A stretch of 5,274 nucleotides of DNA from positions 1-5,274 of the forward strand of contig JAJZOM010000173.1 in NCBI GenBank assembly GCA_021811505.1, in the 5' to 3' direction. Position 1 is the first letter of the stretch, and every line of letters begins with the position of its first letter. The stretch is from Thermoplasmata archaeon. GTDB taxonomy: Archaea > Thermoplasmatota > Thermoplasmata > Thermoplasmatales > Thermoplasmataceae. A program made the position numbers and the translations under genes. This document shows, piece after piece, positions 1 to 5,274 of this stretch. The notes below the pieces were generated by a model. It was not told the origin of the DNA and did not search any database. It saw only the letters and a list, made by a program, of their open reading frames with translations.

Positions 1-1
1 G

Positions 2-565
2 GTTTTTACAATAGAGAACGTCTCTAATTTTGTGGAGAAACTCTTCGAGGAAAAAGGAATCGAGACACATACGCTTTTCAACGTCGAATCCGTGAATCCC
101 GACACAAAAGAGGTGCTGAGCCTTGAGGGTGAATCCATGAAGTATGACCTGCTCGTTCTCGTTCCTCCGCACAAGGGACAGAAAGTAATAACTGAATCCG
201 GTTTAGCAGGCAAGAGCGGATATATCGATGTGGACAGGCATAAGCTGAACTACGGAAAATTCGATGACGTTTTCGCAATAGGTGATGCGACTAATCTGCC
301 TATTTCAAAAGCGGGAGCCACTGCGCACTTCGAATCGGAATATCTAGCAAACAGGCTAGCCCATGATATTTCAGGAGGCATATATGATGAGATCTACAAT
401 GGAGAGGTTGCATGTACAACAATAACTGGATCCGGCAAAGCCATCACGCTATACTTCTCATACGACCGTCCTCCGAGGGCTTCGTTCCAGAGCAAGATGG
501 ATTACCTGCTAAAATGGACCTCGGCAGATACATATTTCTCCGGCATGCTCAGGGGGGTTATGTAA
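2..565 (+). CDS. sqr: Sulfide:quinone oxidoreductase-like FAD flavoprotein, C-terminal half (5' end outside window)
   Basis: The reading frame is open from the first bases, so the gene begins upstream; a GTG at 32 is internal. The 187 visible residues are roughly half of a typical 380-400 aa SQR. Fragment residues 92-96 contain the Ile-Gly-Asp FAD-contact motif of this two-dinucleotide-domain family, followed by the 'KAGATAHFES' helix that in SQRs lies near FAD and quinone. Cys138 (codon 413-415), in a 'GEVACTTITGSGKA' context, aligns by eye with the C-terminal redox cysteine of SQR (Cys379 in human SQOR). The partner cysteine and the first Rossmann fold would lie upstream. The amphipathic tail around residues 165-187 matches the membrane-anchoring end of SQRs. 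Family role: a monotopic membrane enzyme that oxidises sulfide and passes electrons to quinone. A DUF1641 gene follows 10 bp downstream. A type-II NADH dehydrogenase or FCC-like flavoprotein is less likely because of the placed cysteine. Confidence 0.82.
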   Translation, partial: VFTIENVSNFVEKLFEEKGIETHTLFNVESVNPDTKEVLSLEGESMKYDLLVLVPPHKGQKVITESGLAGKSGYIDVDRHKLNYGKFDDVFAIGDATNLPISKAGATAHFESEYLANRLAHDISGGIYDEIYNGEVACTTITGSGKAITLYFSYDRPPRASFQSKMDYLLKWTSADTYFSGMLRGVM

Positions 566-570
566 GGTGA
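564..570 (+). promoter_or_regulatory. Ribosome binding site for the DUF1641 gene (decides the start)
   Basis: AAGGTGA complements the archaeal 16S 3' end (AUCACCUCC) and lies 5 nt before the ATG at 576. It begins inside the SQR stop codon and covers an in-frame GTG at 567. This argues that the GTG is part of the Shine-Dalgarno sequence and that ATG 576 is the true start. Confidence 0.65.
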
Positions 571-575
571 CTGGA

Positions 576-1061
576 ATGAATGAAAAAATAAAGCCAGATA
601 AAACGGACGGAAAGTCCAGCGAACTTGATCCCATTATGAATGACATGAAGGAGAATCTTGAGATATTTCAGTCAGGTATGCGTGTGCTGAAGAGGCTAGA
701 GGAATCCGGGATAATCGACCTTCTGGACAACATGTCAAAGGATTATATGCCCACTGATGTGGAATTCCTGGCGAAATTCTTCACCTCAAGAGAATTCAGC
801 GTCTCCATGATAAAGTCTGGGAACCTGCTTGTCGGGCTGCTTTATGCCCTCATGAATGAAGAGACCTCCGACCTCATAAAACTGCTGCTGTTCAATTCCG
901 GAGCCATGACAGATGCGGTGATAGCGGGTGCAAAGGAACCGAAGAAGATGTCAATATTCTCCCTGATGTCCATGCTGAAAGACCCCGATGTGGCTTCAGG
1001 CATGACTGCTGTTTTCGGCATTCTGAAAGTATTTGGCAGCCTTGTTCGCGACCGGACTTGA
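576..1061 (+). CDS. DUF1641 family protein, partner of SQR
   Basis: A 161-residue protein of unknown biochemical function. The C-terminal half carries the recognisable DUF1641 signature 'SIFSLMSMLKDPDVASGM' followed by 'GILKVFGSL', and the N-terminal third has the family's 'LKRLEESGIIDLLDN' helix. It is helical, Met- and Leu-rich, and has no signal peptide or convincing membrane helix, so it is probably cytoplasmic or peripheral to the membrane. Known for the family: DUF1641 genes occur beside formate dehydrogenase (YrhD next to YrhE in Bacillus) and, in acidophilic archaea, beside SQR-like genes, suggesting an accessory role for redox enzymes. Here the gene follows the SQR stop by 10 bp and is surely co-transcribed. 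ATG 576 was chosen because the Shine-Dalgarno AAGGTGA sits 5 nt before it; the GTG at 567 would give three extra residues but lies within that Shine-Dalgarno site. Confidence 0.85.
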   Translation: MNEKIKPDKTDGKSSELDPIMNDMKENLEIFQSGMRVLKRLEESGIIDLLDNMSKDYMPTDVEFLAKFFTSREFSVSMIKSGNLLVGLLYALMNEETSDLIKLLLFNSGAMTDAVIAGAKEPKKMSIFSLMSMLKDPDVASGMTAVFGILKVFGSLVRDRT

Positions 1062-1079
1062 AGGTTGAAATCAGTAGCC

Positions 1080-1122
1080 CGCCACGTTGAATTATTGTGG
1101 CGAGATATTTTTCCATATTTTT
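1080..1122 (+). terminator. Hairpin plus T tracts after the SQR-DUF1641 unit
   Basis: CGCCAC (1080-1085) pairs with GTGGCG (1097-1102) around an 11-nt loop. T5 runs follow at 1108-1112 and 1118-1122, and T4 runs at 1127-1130 and 1137-1140. Archaeal termination depends mainly on oligo-T on the coding strand, so the T tracts are the stronger part of this call. No equivalent T tract serves the converging minus-strand gene. Confidence 0.55.
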
Positions 1123-1151
1123 GTCATTTTCCATCATTTTCGCAGGATCTG

Positions 1152-2102
1152 TTATTCTTCAACCAATCCTAATTTTGCCGCATCCTTCATTGCTTTTACA
1201 TACCCGGCAATTCCAACGATTACAACGGATACTATTACGAGGATGAAGCCCAGCCCAAGCTCATGAAGGTTGTGAACCGCAATTGGAGTTATCAGATTAT
1301 ATCCAAGAATCTGTGGAAATAGAAGCACCATTATGCCTCCCAGCACGAATGCCGTACCGCCGTAGGCGAGAACATACATGCTGATGCTCTTGCTGACATA
1401 TGCTATGCCTTCTTTGCTGAGGTGCTTCTTTTTTGTCATCATAGTTCCAAAGAATGCACCAATCAGTACCTGCATGACCATCGTGCCCAGGCCGAACATT
1501 GCGCCTGGAAGGAACCCTATATACGGAGATGGCATGGAAGGTGCCAGTACCGTGTAGATTATCAAAGCGAAGGCACCTGTTCCAAATCCTGCAATTATTC
1601 CATGGGTAAATGCAAGCTTTCCGGGAACCTGGCCACCATGATTGTGCACGTGAACGGTCATGGGGTTTCTTTCGTGGCTCAATTCAAGGTTTTCATCGTC
1701 GCTTCCAAGTTTGTGGAGCCTGAACAGCCTGTTGAGGTTTCTCTCAATCCAGTGGAAGTGAGGGTAACGGCTCTTCCTTGCAATATATATGCCGGCGGCG
1801 GCCATAGCTATGCCGACTGCCATGTAAGTCACGCCCATTGCCCTGACAGTTGTCAGCACGCCTATCAGAGCGAAGTATGCCAGTTCAGAAAGAATAGACC
1901 TCTGCAACGTGAATCCGCTCGAGAAAATCAGCCCGGCTTTCATTCCGCCCTGCCTTGTATGTGTTCCAATGGCGTAAGAGAATGTGATGGGCCAGGTATG
2001 TTCATCCGGAGTTATGCCATGTACCATCCCGAGCAAAAATGCAATAGCGAGTGCAGCCAGTGTAGCAATAACAACAGGATCGTAAAAGAAGGAGAAGGAC
2101 AT
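1152..2102 (-). CDS. Polytopic membrane protein, NicO/UreH-like putative metal-ion transporter
   Basis: A 316-residue integral membrane protein with about six or seven hydrophobic segments (near residues 8-27, 56-82, 90-108, 163-187, 196-220, 239-262 and 283-303). The first helix ends in 'GMVHGITPDEHTWPI', an HX4DEH variant (His28, Asp33, Glu34, His35) of the HX4DH signature of nickel/cobalt transporters. A second His-Gly motif starts the fourth helix (His167). The polar loop at residues 112-160 is histidine-rich (His115, 117, 130, 143, 151, 153, 155, including 'HVHNHGG'), as in many metal transporters. 'HNLHELG' (277-283) adds further potential ligands. The ATG shares its A with the TGA of the upstream DtxR-like gene (TGATG), so the two are translationally coupled and probably both metal-controlled. 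Metal transport is well supported by motifs and context; the metal (Ni, Co, Fe or Mn) and the direction cannot be read. No close family is recognised with certainty. Confidence 0.68.
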   Translation of the reverse strand: MSFSFFYDPVVIATLAALAIAFLLGMVHGITPDEHTWPITFSYAIGTHTRQGGMKAGLIFSSGFTLQRSILSELAYFALIGVLTTVRAMGVTYMAVGIAMAAAGIYIARKSRYPHFHWIERNLNRLFRLHKLGSDDENLELSHERNPMTVHVHNHGGQVPGKLAFTHGIIAGFGTGAFALIIYTVLAPSMPSPYIGFLPGAMFGLGTMVMQVLIGAFFGTMMTKKKHLSKEGIAYVSKSISMYVLAYGGTAFVLGGIMVLLFPQILGYNLITPIAVHNLHELGLGFILVIVSVVIVGIAGYVKAMKDAAKLGLVEE

Positions 2103-2518
2103 CAGCTATCATCCCGAATTGGCTTTCCGTGCGGGCAGATCTTTGGATCGCCGATCCTGTGCAATACCATTTCTGCAGTCTGTTCTTCTGTAAGATAATC
2201 CACCAGGCTTGCTTCATTGCAGGCCATTTTTTCAGAAACACCGCTCTGACAGAAAAGCGATTCGTACACTCTGTGTATCTTGAGAATCCTGTCGGCAGAC
2301 TCCCGTCCCGTTTCTGTAAGCTTAATCATTCCCCTGCTGGATGTTATCATGCCTTTTACTTCAAGGCGCCTTAATATGTTCAGCGTGGTAGGGGATGATA
2401 TTTTCAGGATACCGGCCAGTTCATTAAGCCTGAGTGGAAAATCTTCCGTTCCCTTCTCACGAATCGAGACCATGCAGTCTCTTTCTCGTTTTGTGAGATA
2501 TCTTTCATTAATAGCCAT
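2102..2518 (-). CDS. DtxR/MntR-family metal-dependent transcriptional repressor, short form
   Basis: A 138-residue regulator. Residues 1-70 form the winged helix-turn-helix, with the recognition-helix region near 41-52 ('SSPTTLNILRRLE') and the wing near 56-70. Residues 73-138 form the dimerisation and metal-binding domain, ending in the family signature 'DPKICPHGKPI' (124-134). Its length matches MntR (about 142 aa); it lacks the SH3-like C-terminal domain of DtxR/IdeR. Aligned by eye to DtxR, ancillary ligands His79 and Glu83 are kept (His82, Glu86), but His98 is Cys100, Cys102 is Ser104, Glu105 is Asp107 and His106 is Tyr108, so the metal site is altered. A palindromic operator lies 4-18 bp before the start, which implies autoregulation. 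The ATG is probably leaderless: a TTTAAG box lies about 26 nt upstream and there is no Shine-Dalgarno. Its stop overlaps the transporter start. Confidence 0.88.
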   Translation of the reverse strand: MAINERYLTKRERDCMVSIREKGTEDFPLRLNELAGILKISSPTTLNILRRLEVKGMITSSRGMIKLTETGRESADRILKIHRVYESLFCQSGVSEKMACNEASLVDYLTEEQTAEMVLHRIGDPKICPHGKPIRDDS

Positions 2519-2521
2519 AAA

Positions 2522-2536
2522 TTAGTATTATACTAA
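2522..2536. promoter_or_regulatory. Putative operator for the DtxR-like repressor (15-bp perfect palindrome)
   Basis: TTAGTAT-T-ATACTAA is a perfect 7-1-7 palindrome ending 4 bp from the regulator's ATG. It lies between that gene's TATA-like box (about 2541-2546) and the expected leaderless transcription start, so a bound dimer would block RNA polymerase. TTAG...CTAA ends resemble operators of the DtxR/SirR/IdeR families. The assignment rests on position and symmetry; binding is inferred. Confidence 0.65.
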
Positions 2537-2539
2537 CAT

Positions 2540-2547
2540 TCTTAAAC
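2540..2547 (-). promoter_or_regulatory. TATA-like box of the dtxR-transporter operon
   Basis: Read on the minus strand this is GTTTAAGA, centred about 26 nt upstream of the ATG at 2518. That spacing is expected if transcription starts at or next to the start codon (leaderless). The whole neighbourhood is AT-rich, so other boxes are possible. Confidence 0.42.
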
Positions 2548-2548
2548 A

Positions 2549-2563
2549 TTATTAATTTAATAA
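2549..2563. promoter_or_regulatory. Second 15-bp perfect palindrome in the divergent region
   Basis: TTATTAA-T-TTAATAA has the same 7-1-7 architecture with a central T as the putative operator, with centres 27 bp apart. It is composed only of A and T in an AT-rich stretch, so it could be a chance palindrome or part of a BRE/TATA element rather than a second operator. Confidence 0.3.
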
Positions 2564-2628
2564 GCCATTTATTAATTATATCTAACATGCCTTGCAGGAT
2601 CAAGGAAGCATTCTCACGGCACCTATGC

Positions 2629-2694
2629 TTTCATCCAGTATCTGCAAATATTTTTCTGTAAATGCAATAGTTTTTTATCAGGGACTGGATGAAA
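2629..2694 (+). repeat. 11-bp perfect inverted repeat in the leader of the SDR gene
   Basis: TTTCATCCAGT (2629-2639) is the exact reverse complement of ACTGGATGAAA (2684-2694), with a 44-nt spacer. The right arm stops one base before the Shine-Dalgarno of the gene at 2708. It may be a regulatory RNA stem or a paired protein-binding site. The AT-rich spacer holds TATA-like stretches (about 2646-2654 and 2671-2678). Confidence 0.5.
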
Positions 2695-2695
2695 A

Positions 2696-2702
2696 GGAGT
2701 GA
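2696..2702 (+). promoter_or_regulatory. Ribosome binding site of the TIGR01777-like gene
   Basis: GGAGTGA lies 5 nt before the ATG at 2708 and closely matches the archaeal Shine-Dalgarno GGAGGTGA with one G missing. It favours ATG 2708 over the ATG at 2704, which is in another frame with an early stop. Confidence 0.7.
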
Positions 2703-2707
2703 GATGA

Positions 2708-3634
2708 ATGGATGATAAAAAGTTGGTGGCAGTCTTCGGAGCTACTGGACTCATCGGAAGCGCGACTGTTAAAGAACTGATCAGATCAGGCTATTCAGTC
2801 AGGATTTTTGCCAGAGACCTGCAGAAAAGCAGGTCATTGTTTGGAGATGTACAGGATCATATTCAGTGGGATTATGCCAGGGATGACTGGAAAGCTAAAC
2901 TGGAAGGGGTGTATGCGGTGGTAAATCTGGCAGGAACCCCTATATTTCAAAAATGGAAAGGTAATTACAAATCCCAGATCATAAACTCCAGGGTCATAGC
3001 TACGGAACAGATCGTGGATGCAATATCAGGCACAAAAGCCAGACCTTCCGTATTTGTTAATGGATCGGCAGCAGGCATATATGGATACGAATCGTGGGAC
3101 GATACAGAAATTTCTGAAGACAGTCCGGCAGGATCGGATTTCTGGGGAGATCTTGTCACCGCATGGGAAAATTCAGCAAACGCTGCCATCCGGCATGGTG
3201 TGAGAGTTGTGAATATAAGGACCAGTGTGGTCCTTTCCTCTGACGGCGGTGCTCTCCCTCAACTTGTTTCAGTGTTCAGGAAGGGGATTGGCGGGCCTAT
3301 CAGGCCTGGAAATCAATGGTTTCCCTGGATACATATCGATGATGAAGTTGGCATGATAATATATGCCATTGAAAATGAATCTGTTTCAGGACCGTTGAAT
3401 GCCTCATCCCCACAGGTACCAAGAATGAAGGAATTCGTAAATATACTTGGAGAGACGCTGAATAAACCGACTAAAGTGATAATACCCATCACGATCCTGA
3501 GGCTGATGATGGGTGAGGTGGCCGAAGTTCTTGCAAAGGGCAAAAAAGTTGTGCCGAAAAGAACCCTGGAACTCGGTTATAAATTCAAGCAGGAAGACCT
3601 GAGAAAAGCGCTAGAGAATCTGCTCCGCAAGTAA
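2708..3634 (+). CDS. TIGR01777/SDR39U1 (YfcH-like) NAD(P)-dependent atypical SDR epimerase
   Basis: A 308-residue protein, full length for the family. The N-terminal Rossmann fold has the dinucleotide-binding motif GATGLIG (11-17). 'NLAGTPI' (73-79) with the following Lys/Trp-rich segment and 'INSRVIAT' (92-99), then 'NGSAAGIYG' (118-126), 'EDSPAGSDFWGDLVTAWE' (137-154) and 'GGPIRPGNQWFPWIHIDD' (195-212), are hallmark family blocks. The C-terminal DUF1731-like region ends in 'PKRTLELGYKFKQEDLRKAL' (283-302). The Ser-Tyr pair is present, but the Lys of the classical YxxxK motif is not where expected, as usual for this atypical branch. The natural substrate of the family is not established; sugar-nucleotide epimerase labels are by homology only. 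The protein is cytosolic. It is divergent from the DtxR-like operon across a 189-bp region and converges on the next gene with only 26 bp between stops. Confidence 0.9.
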   Translation: MDDKKLVAVFGATGLIGSATVKELIRSGYSVRIFARDLQKSRSLFGDVQDHIQWDYARDDWKAKLEGVYAVVNLAGTPIFQKWKGNYKSQIINSRVIATEQIVDAISGTKARPSVFVNGSAAGIYGYESWDDTEISEDSPAGSDFWGDLVTAWENSANAAIRHGVRVVNIRTSVVLSSDGGALPQLVSVFRKGIGGPIRPGNQWFPWIHIDDEVGMIIYAIENESVSGPLNASSPQVPRMKEFVNILGETLNKPTKVIIPITILRLMMGEVAEVLAKGKKVVPKRTLELGYKFKQEDLRKALENLLRK

Positions 3635-3660
3635 ATTCTGAACTTGATTCCATAACGCTT

Positions 3661-4572
3661 TCAAAGGATCTTCATGTTTTTCATGACCACGTAGGCTGCC
3701 GCAACGTCTTCAAGCCCAACTCCCATTGATTTAAAAACAGTCCTCTTCCTGCCGCTGTAACTGCCATCCTTCATTATGTCCTTAAGTTCAAGGCATTTTT
3801 TCTCAGGATGATTCTTCGTGAGGCTGATTATTTCTCCGGATTCCTTCATCGCCTGATCGAAATCTTCCACTACGATTAGGTCGCTATCTACAAGGACGTC
3901 CTCGGCTGCCTCTCTCCTCATGGGCAGGTTGCCGCCGCACAGGTTGACGTGGTATTCGTCTCCGAGTTCCGATCTGGTAAACACGGCCGAGTTGGCATCT
4001 GTTATGGAGTTGACTATGGTTGCATTTTTCAGGGCTGATTTTACATTGTCATATGCCTTAATGTTCACTCCGAACTTTGCCGACATGGTTTCGGAGAACT
4101 TTCTGGCGTTATGAAAAGTTCTGGAATATACCGAAATTTCGTCCACATCAAAAGCGGACAGGATGCCCTCAAGCTGGGTCTCTGCCTGGAAACCTGATCC
4201 GATTATGCACAGGCTCTGTTTTTTTCCGGAAACCAGGCGTCTTGTGACCATGGCGGGCAGTGCACCGGTTCTAACCTGTCCCAGCCTGTCCGCTTCGATG
4301 ACAGCAAGCAGTTCGTTCTTCTGTGTGTCGAAGACCATTACAACGAACCTTGCCCGATCTTTATTCGCTATGTATGTTTTCAAGCCCGCAAGATGGCGCT
4401 TTCCAAAAACTCCGGGCATTGTGTTGAAAACTGTTCCGTCAAAAATAATTCTCTCTCTGGGTTTCACGAACGAATTTCCATTGGAATAATCAGTAAAGGC
4501 TTCCTCAAGGATGTCAATTGTTTCCCTCATTCCAAGATTTTCATGAACATCATTTTCGGTGATGTAGTACAT
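3661..4572 (-). CDS. Ornithine cyclodeaminase/mu-crystallin family NAD(P)-dependent enzyme, substrate uncertain
   Basis: A 303-residue protein (305 if ATG 4578 is used), full length for the family. Numbering here is from ATG 4578. 'KPRERIIF' (39-46), 'GLKTYI' (65-70) and 'ADRLGQVRTGALPAM' (96-110) give Arg41, Lys67 and Arg103, matching substrate-binding Arg45, Lys69 and Arg112 of Pseudomonas ornithine cyclodeaminase. The Rossmann motif is 'IIGSGFQAETQ' (125-135). 'VNLCGGNLPMRREA' (211-224) has Asn217 where that enzyme has catalytic Asp228. 'VFKSMGVGLEDVAAAYVV' (281-298) is the C-terminal signature. The family includes ornithine cyclodeaminase, archaeal alanine dehydrogenase and ketimine or pyrroline-2-carboxylate reductases. 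The Asn makes true ornithine deamination doubtful and fits an imine reductase or unassigned branch. ATG 4572 is preferred because a TATA-like TATTTTTA (4593-4600, minus) is about 25 nt away and no Shine-Dalgarno is visible, suggesting a leaderless start. Confidence 0.88.
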   Translation of the reverse strand: MYYITENDVHENLGMRETIDILEEAFTDYSNGNSFVKPRERIIFDGTVFNTMPGVFGKRHLAGLKTYIANKDRARFVVMVFDTQKNELLAVIEADRLGQVRTGALPAMVTRRLVSGKKQSLCIIGSGFQAETQLEGILSAFDVDEISVYSRTFHNARKFSETMSAKFGVNIKAYDNVKSALKNATIVNSITDANSAVFTRSELGDEYHVNLCGGNLPMRREAAEDVLVDSDLIVVEDFDQAMKESGEIISLTKNHPEKKCLELKDIMKDGSYSGRKRTVFKSMGVGLEDVAAAYVVMKNMKIL

Positions 4573-4592
4573 GAACATGCATTGCTTGAAAT

Positions 4593-4600
4593 TAAAAATA
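4593..4600 (-). promoter_or_regulatory. TATA-like box for the ornithine cyclodeaminase family gene
   Basis: TATTTTTA on the minus strand is centred 24-25 nt upstream of ATG 4572 and preceded by the purine-rich GGGGATAG. The spacing fits a leaderless transcript. It is one side of a 120-bp divergent promoter region. Confidence 0.42.
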
Positions 4601-4665
4601 CTATCCCCTGCAAGATACGCAGAAAGGTGTTCGGTTCCGGGAGTCGTGGAAGATCAGCTAAAGAC

Positions 4666-4673
4666 TATTATAA
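4666..4673 (+). promoter_or_regulatory. TATA box of the small acidic protein gene
   Basis: TATTATAA is preceded by AAAGAC, a plausible BRE. Its centre is about 25 nt upstream of the ATG at 4693, the standard archaeal TATA-to-start distance, and there is no Shine-Dalgarno in between. Transcription is therefore predicted to begin at or next to the start codon. Confidence 0.58.
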
Positions 4674-4692
4674 CAAGTGAAAATATGCGCAC

Positions 4693-5274
<582 letters not shown>

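Noticed and set aside
32..34. GTG as start of the SQR-like gene
   Set aside because: The frame stays open and protein-like upstream to the window edge, and the protein would lack half of the family fold.
892..1137. Minus-strand 81-codon frame across the end of the DUF1641 gene
   Set aside because: Antisense to a clear family protein, low-complexity Ser-rich composition, and it overlaps the terminator region.
1422..2198. 258-codon plus-strand open frame, Cys- and His-rich
   Set aside because: It lies entirely antisense to the transporter and the regulator's end, has no promoter or Shine-Dalgarno, and its Cys/His richness mirrors the codons of the opposite strand.
3635..3660. Possible bidirectional terminator between convergent genes
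   Set aside because: The 26-bp gap has neither a stable hairpin nor a T tract on either strand.
4393..4680. Plus-strand 95-codon frame upstream of the small protein gene
   Set aside because: Mostly antisense to the ornithine cyclodeaminase family gene, and it runs through the divergent promoter region with no start signals.
4579..4692. RNA gene in the gap between divergent genes
   Set aside because: No tRNA-like arms or strong stems are visible; the stretch is explained by two divergent TATA-like promoters.

Overview
The window looks archaeal and most likely comes from an acidophilic, Thermoplasmata-type organism. The evidence is a deoxyhypusine synthase fragment (hypusine modification of aIF5A is an archaeal/eukaryotic trait), starts preceded by TATA-like boxes at the distance expected for leaderless transcripts, T-tract termination, frequent AGG/AGA arginine codons, and a sulfide:quinone oxidoreductase next to a DUF1641 gene. 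The phylum is an inference; the archaeal origin is much firmer. There are no rRNA or tRNA genes, CRISPR arrays or insertion sequences.

Layout. (1) 2-1061, plus strand: the C-terminal half of a sulfide:quinone oxidoreductase-like flavoprotein, cut by the window edge, followed 10 bp later by a complete DUF1641 gene. A hairpin and T tracts follow. (2) 1152-2518, minus strand: a two-gene unit, a short DtxR/MntR-family regulator and a polytopic membrane protein with metal-transporter-like His motifs. The regulator's stop and the membrane protein's start share one base. A perfect 15-bp palindrome lies between the regulator's TATA-like box and its start codon, so this reads as a self-controlled metal-homeostasis operon. 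(3) 2519-2707: an AT-rich divergent control region with a second perfect palindrome and an 11-bp inverted repeat. (4) 2708-3634, plus: a TIGR01777-type NAD(P)-binding atypical SDR (YfcH/SDR39U1-like). (5) 3661-4572, minus: an ornithine cyclodeaminase/mu-crystallin family dehydrogenase in which the catalytic Asp position of true ornithine cyclodeaminase is Asn. (6) 4693-4980, plus: a small acidic orphan protein with a good leaderless promoter. (7) 4977-5274, minus: the C-terminal part of deoxyhypusine synthase with its catalytic-lysine motif, tail-to-tail with the small gene and overlapping it by 4 bp.

Functionally, the left part concerns respiratory sulfide oxidation, the centre concerns metal sensing and transport, and the right part is mixed metabolism and translation-factor modification. 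The strongest candidate for something under-described is the dtxR-like/membrane-protein pair. Its sensor has substituted metal ligands, its transporter has an HX4DEH motif with a His-rich loop, and its operator is visible in the sequence.
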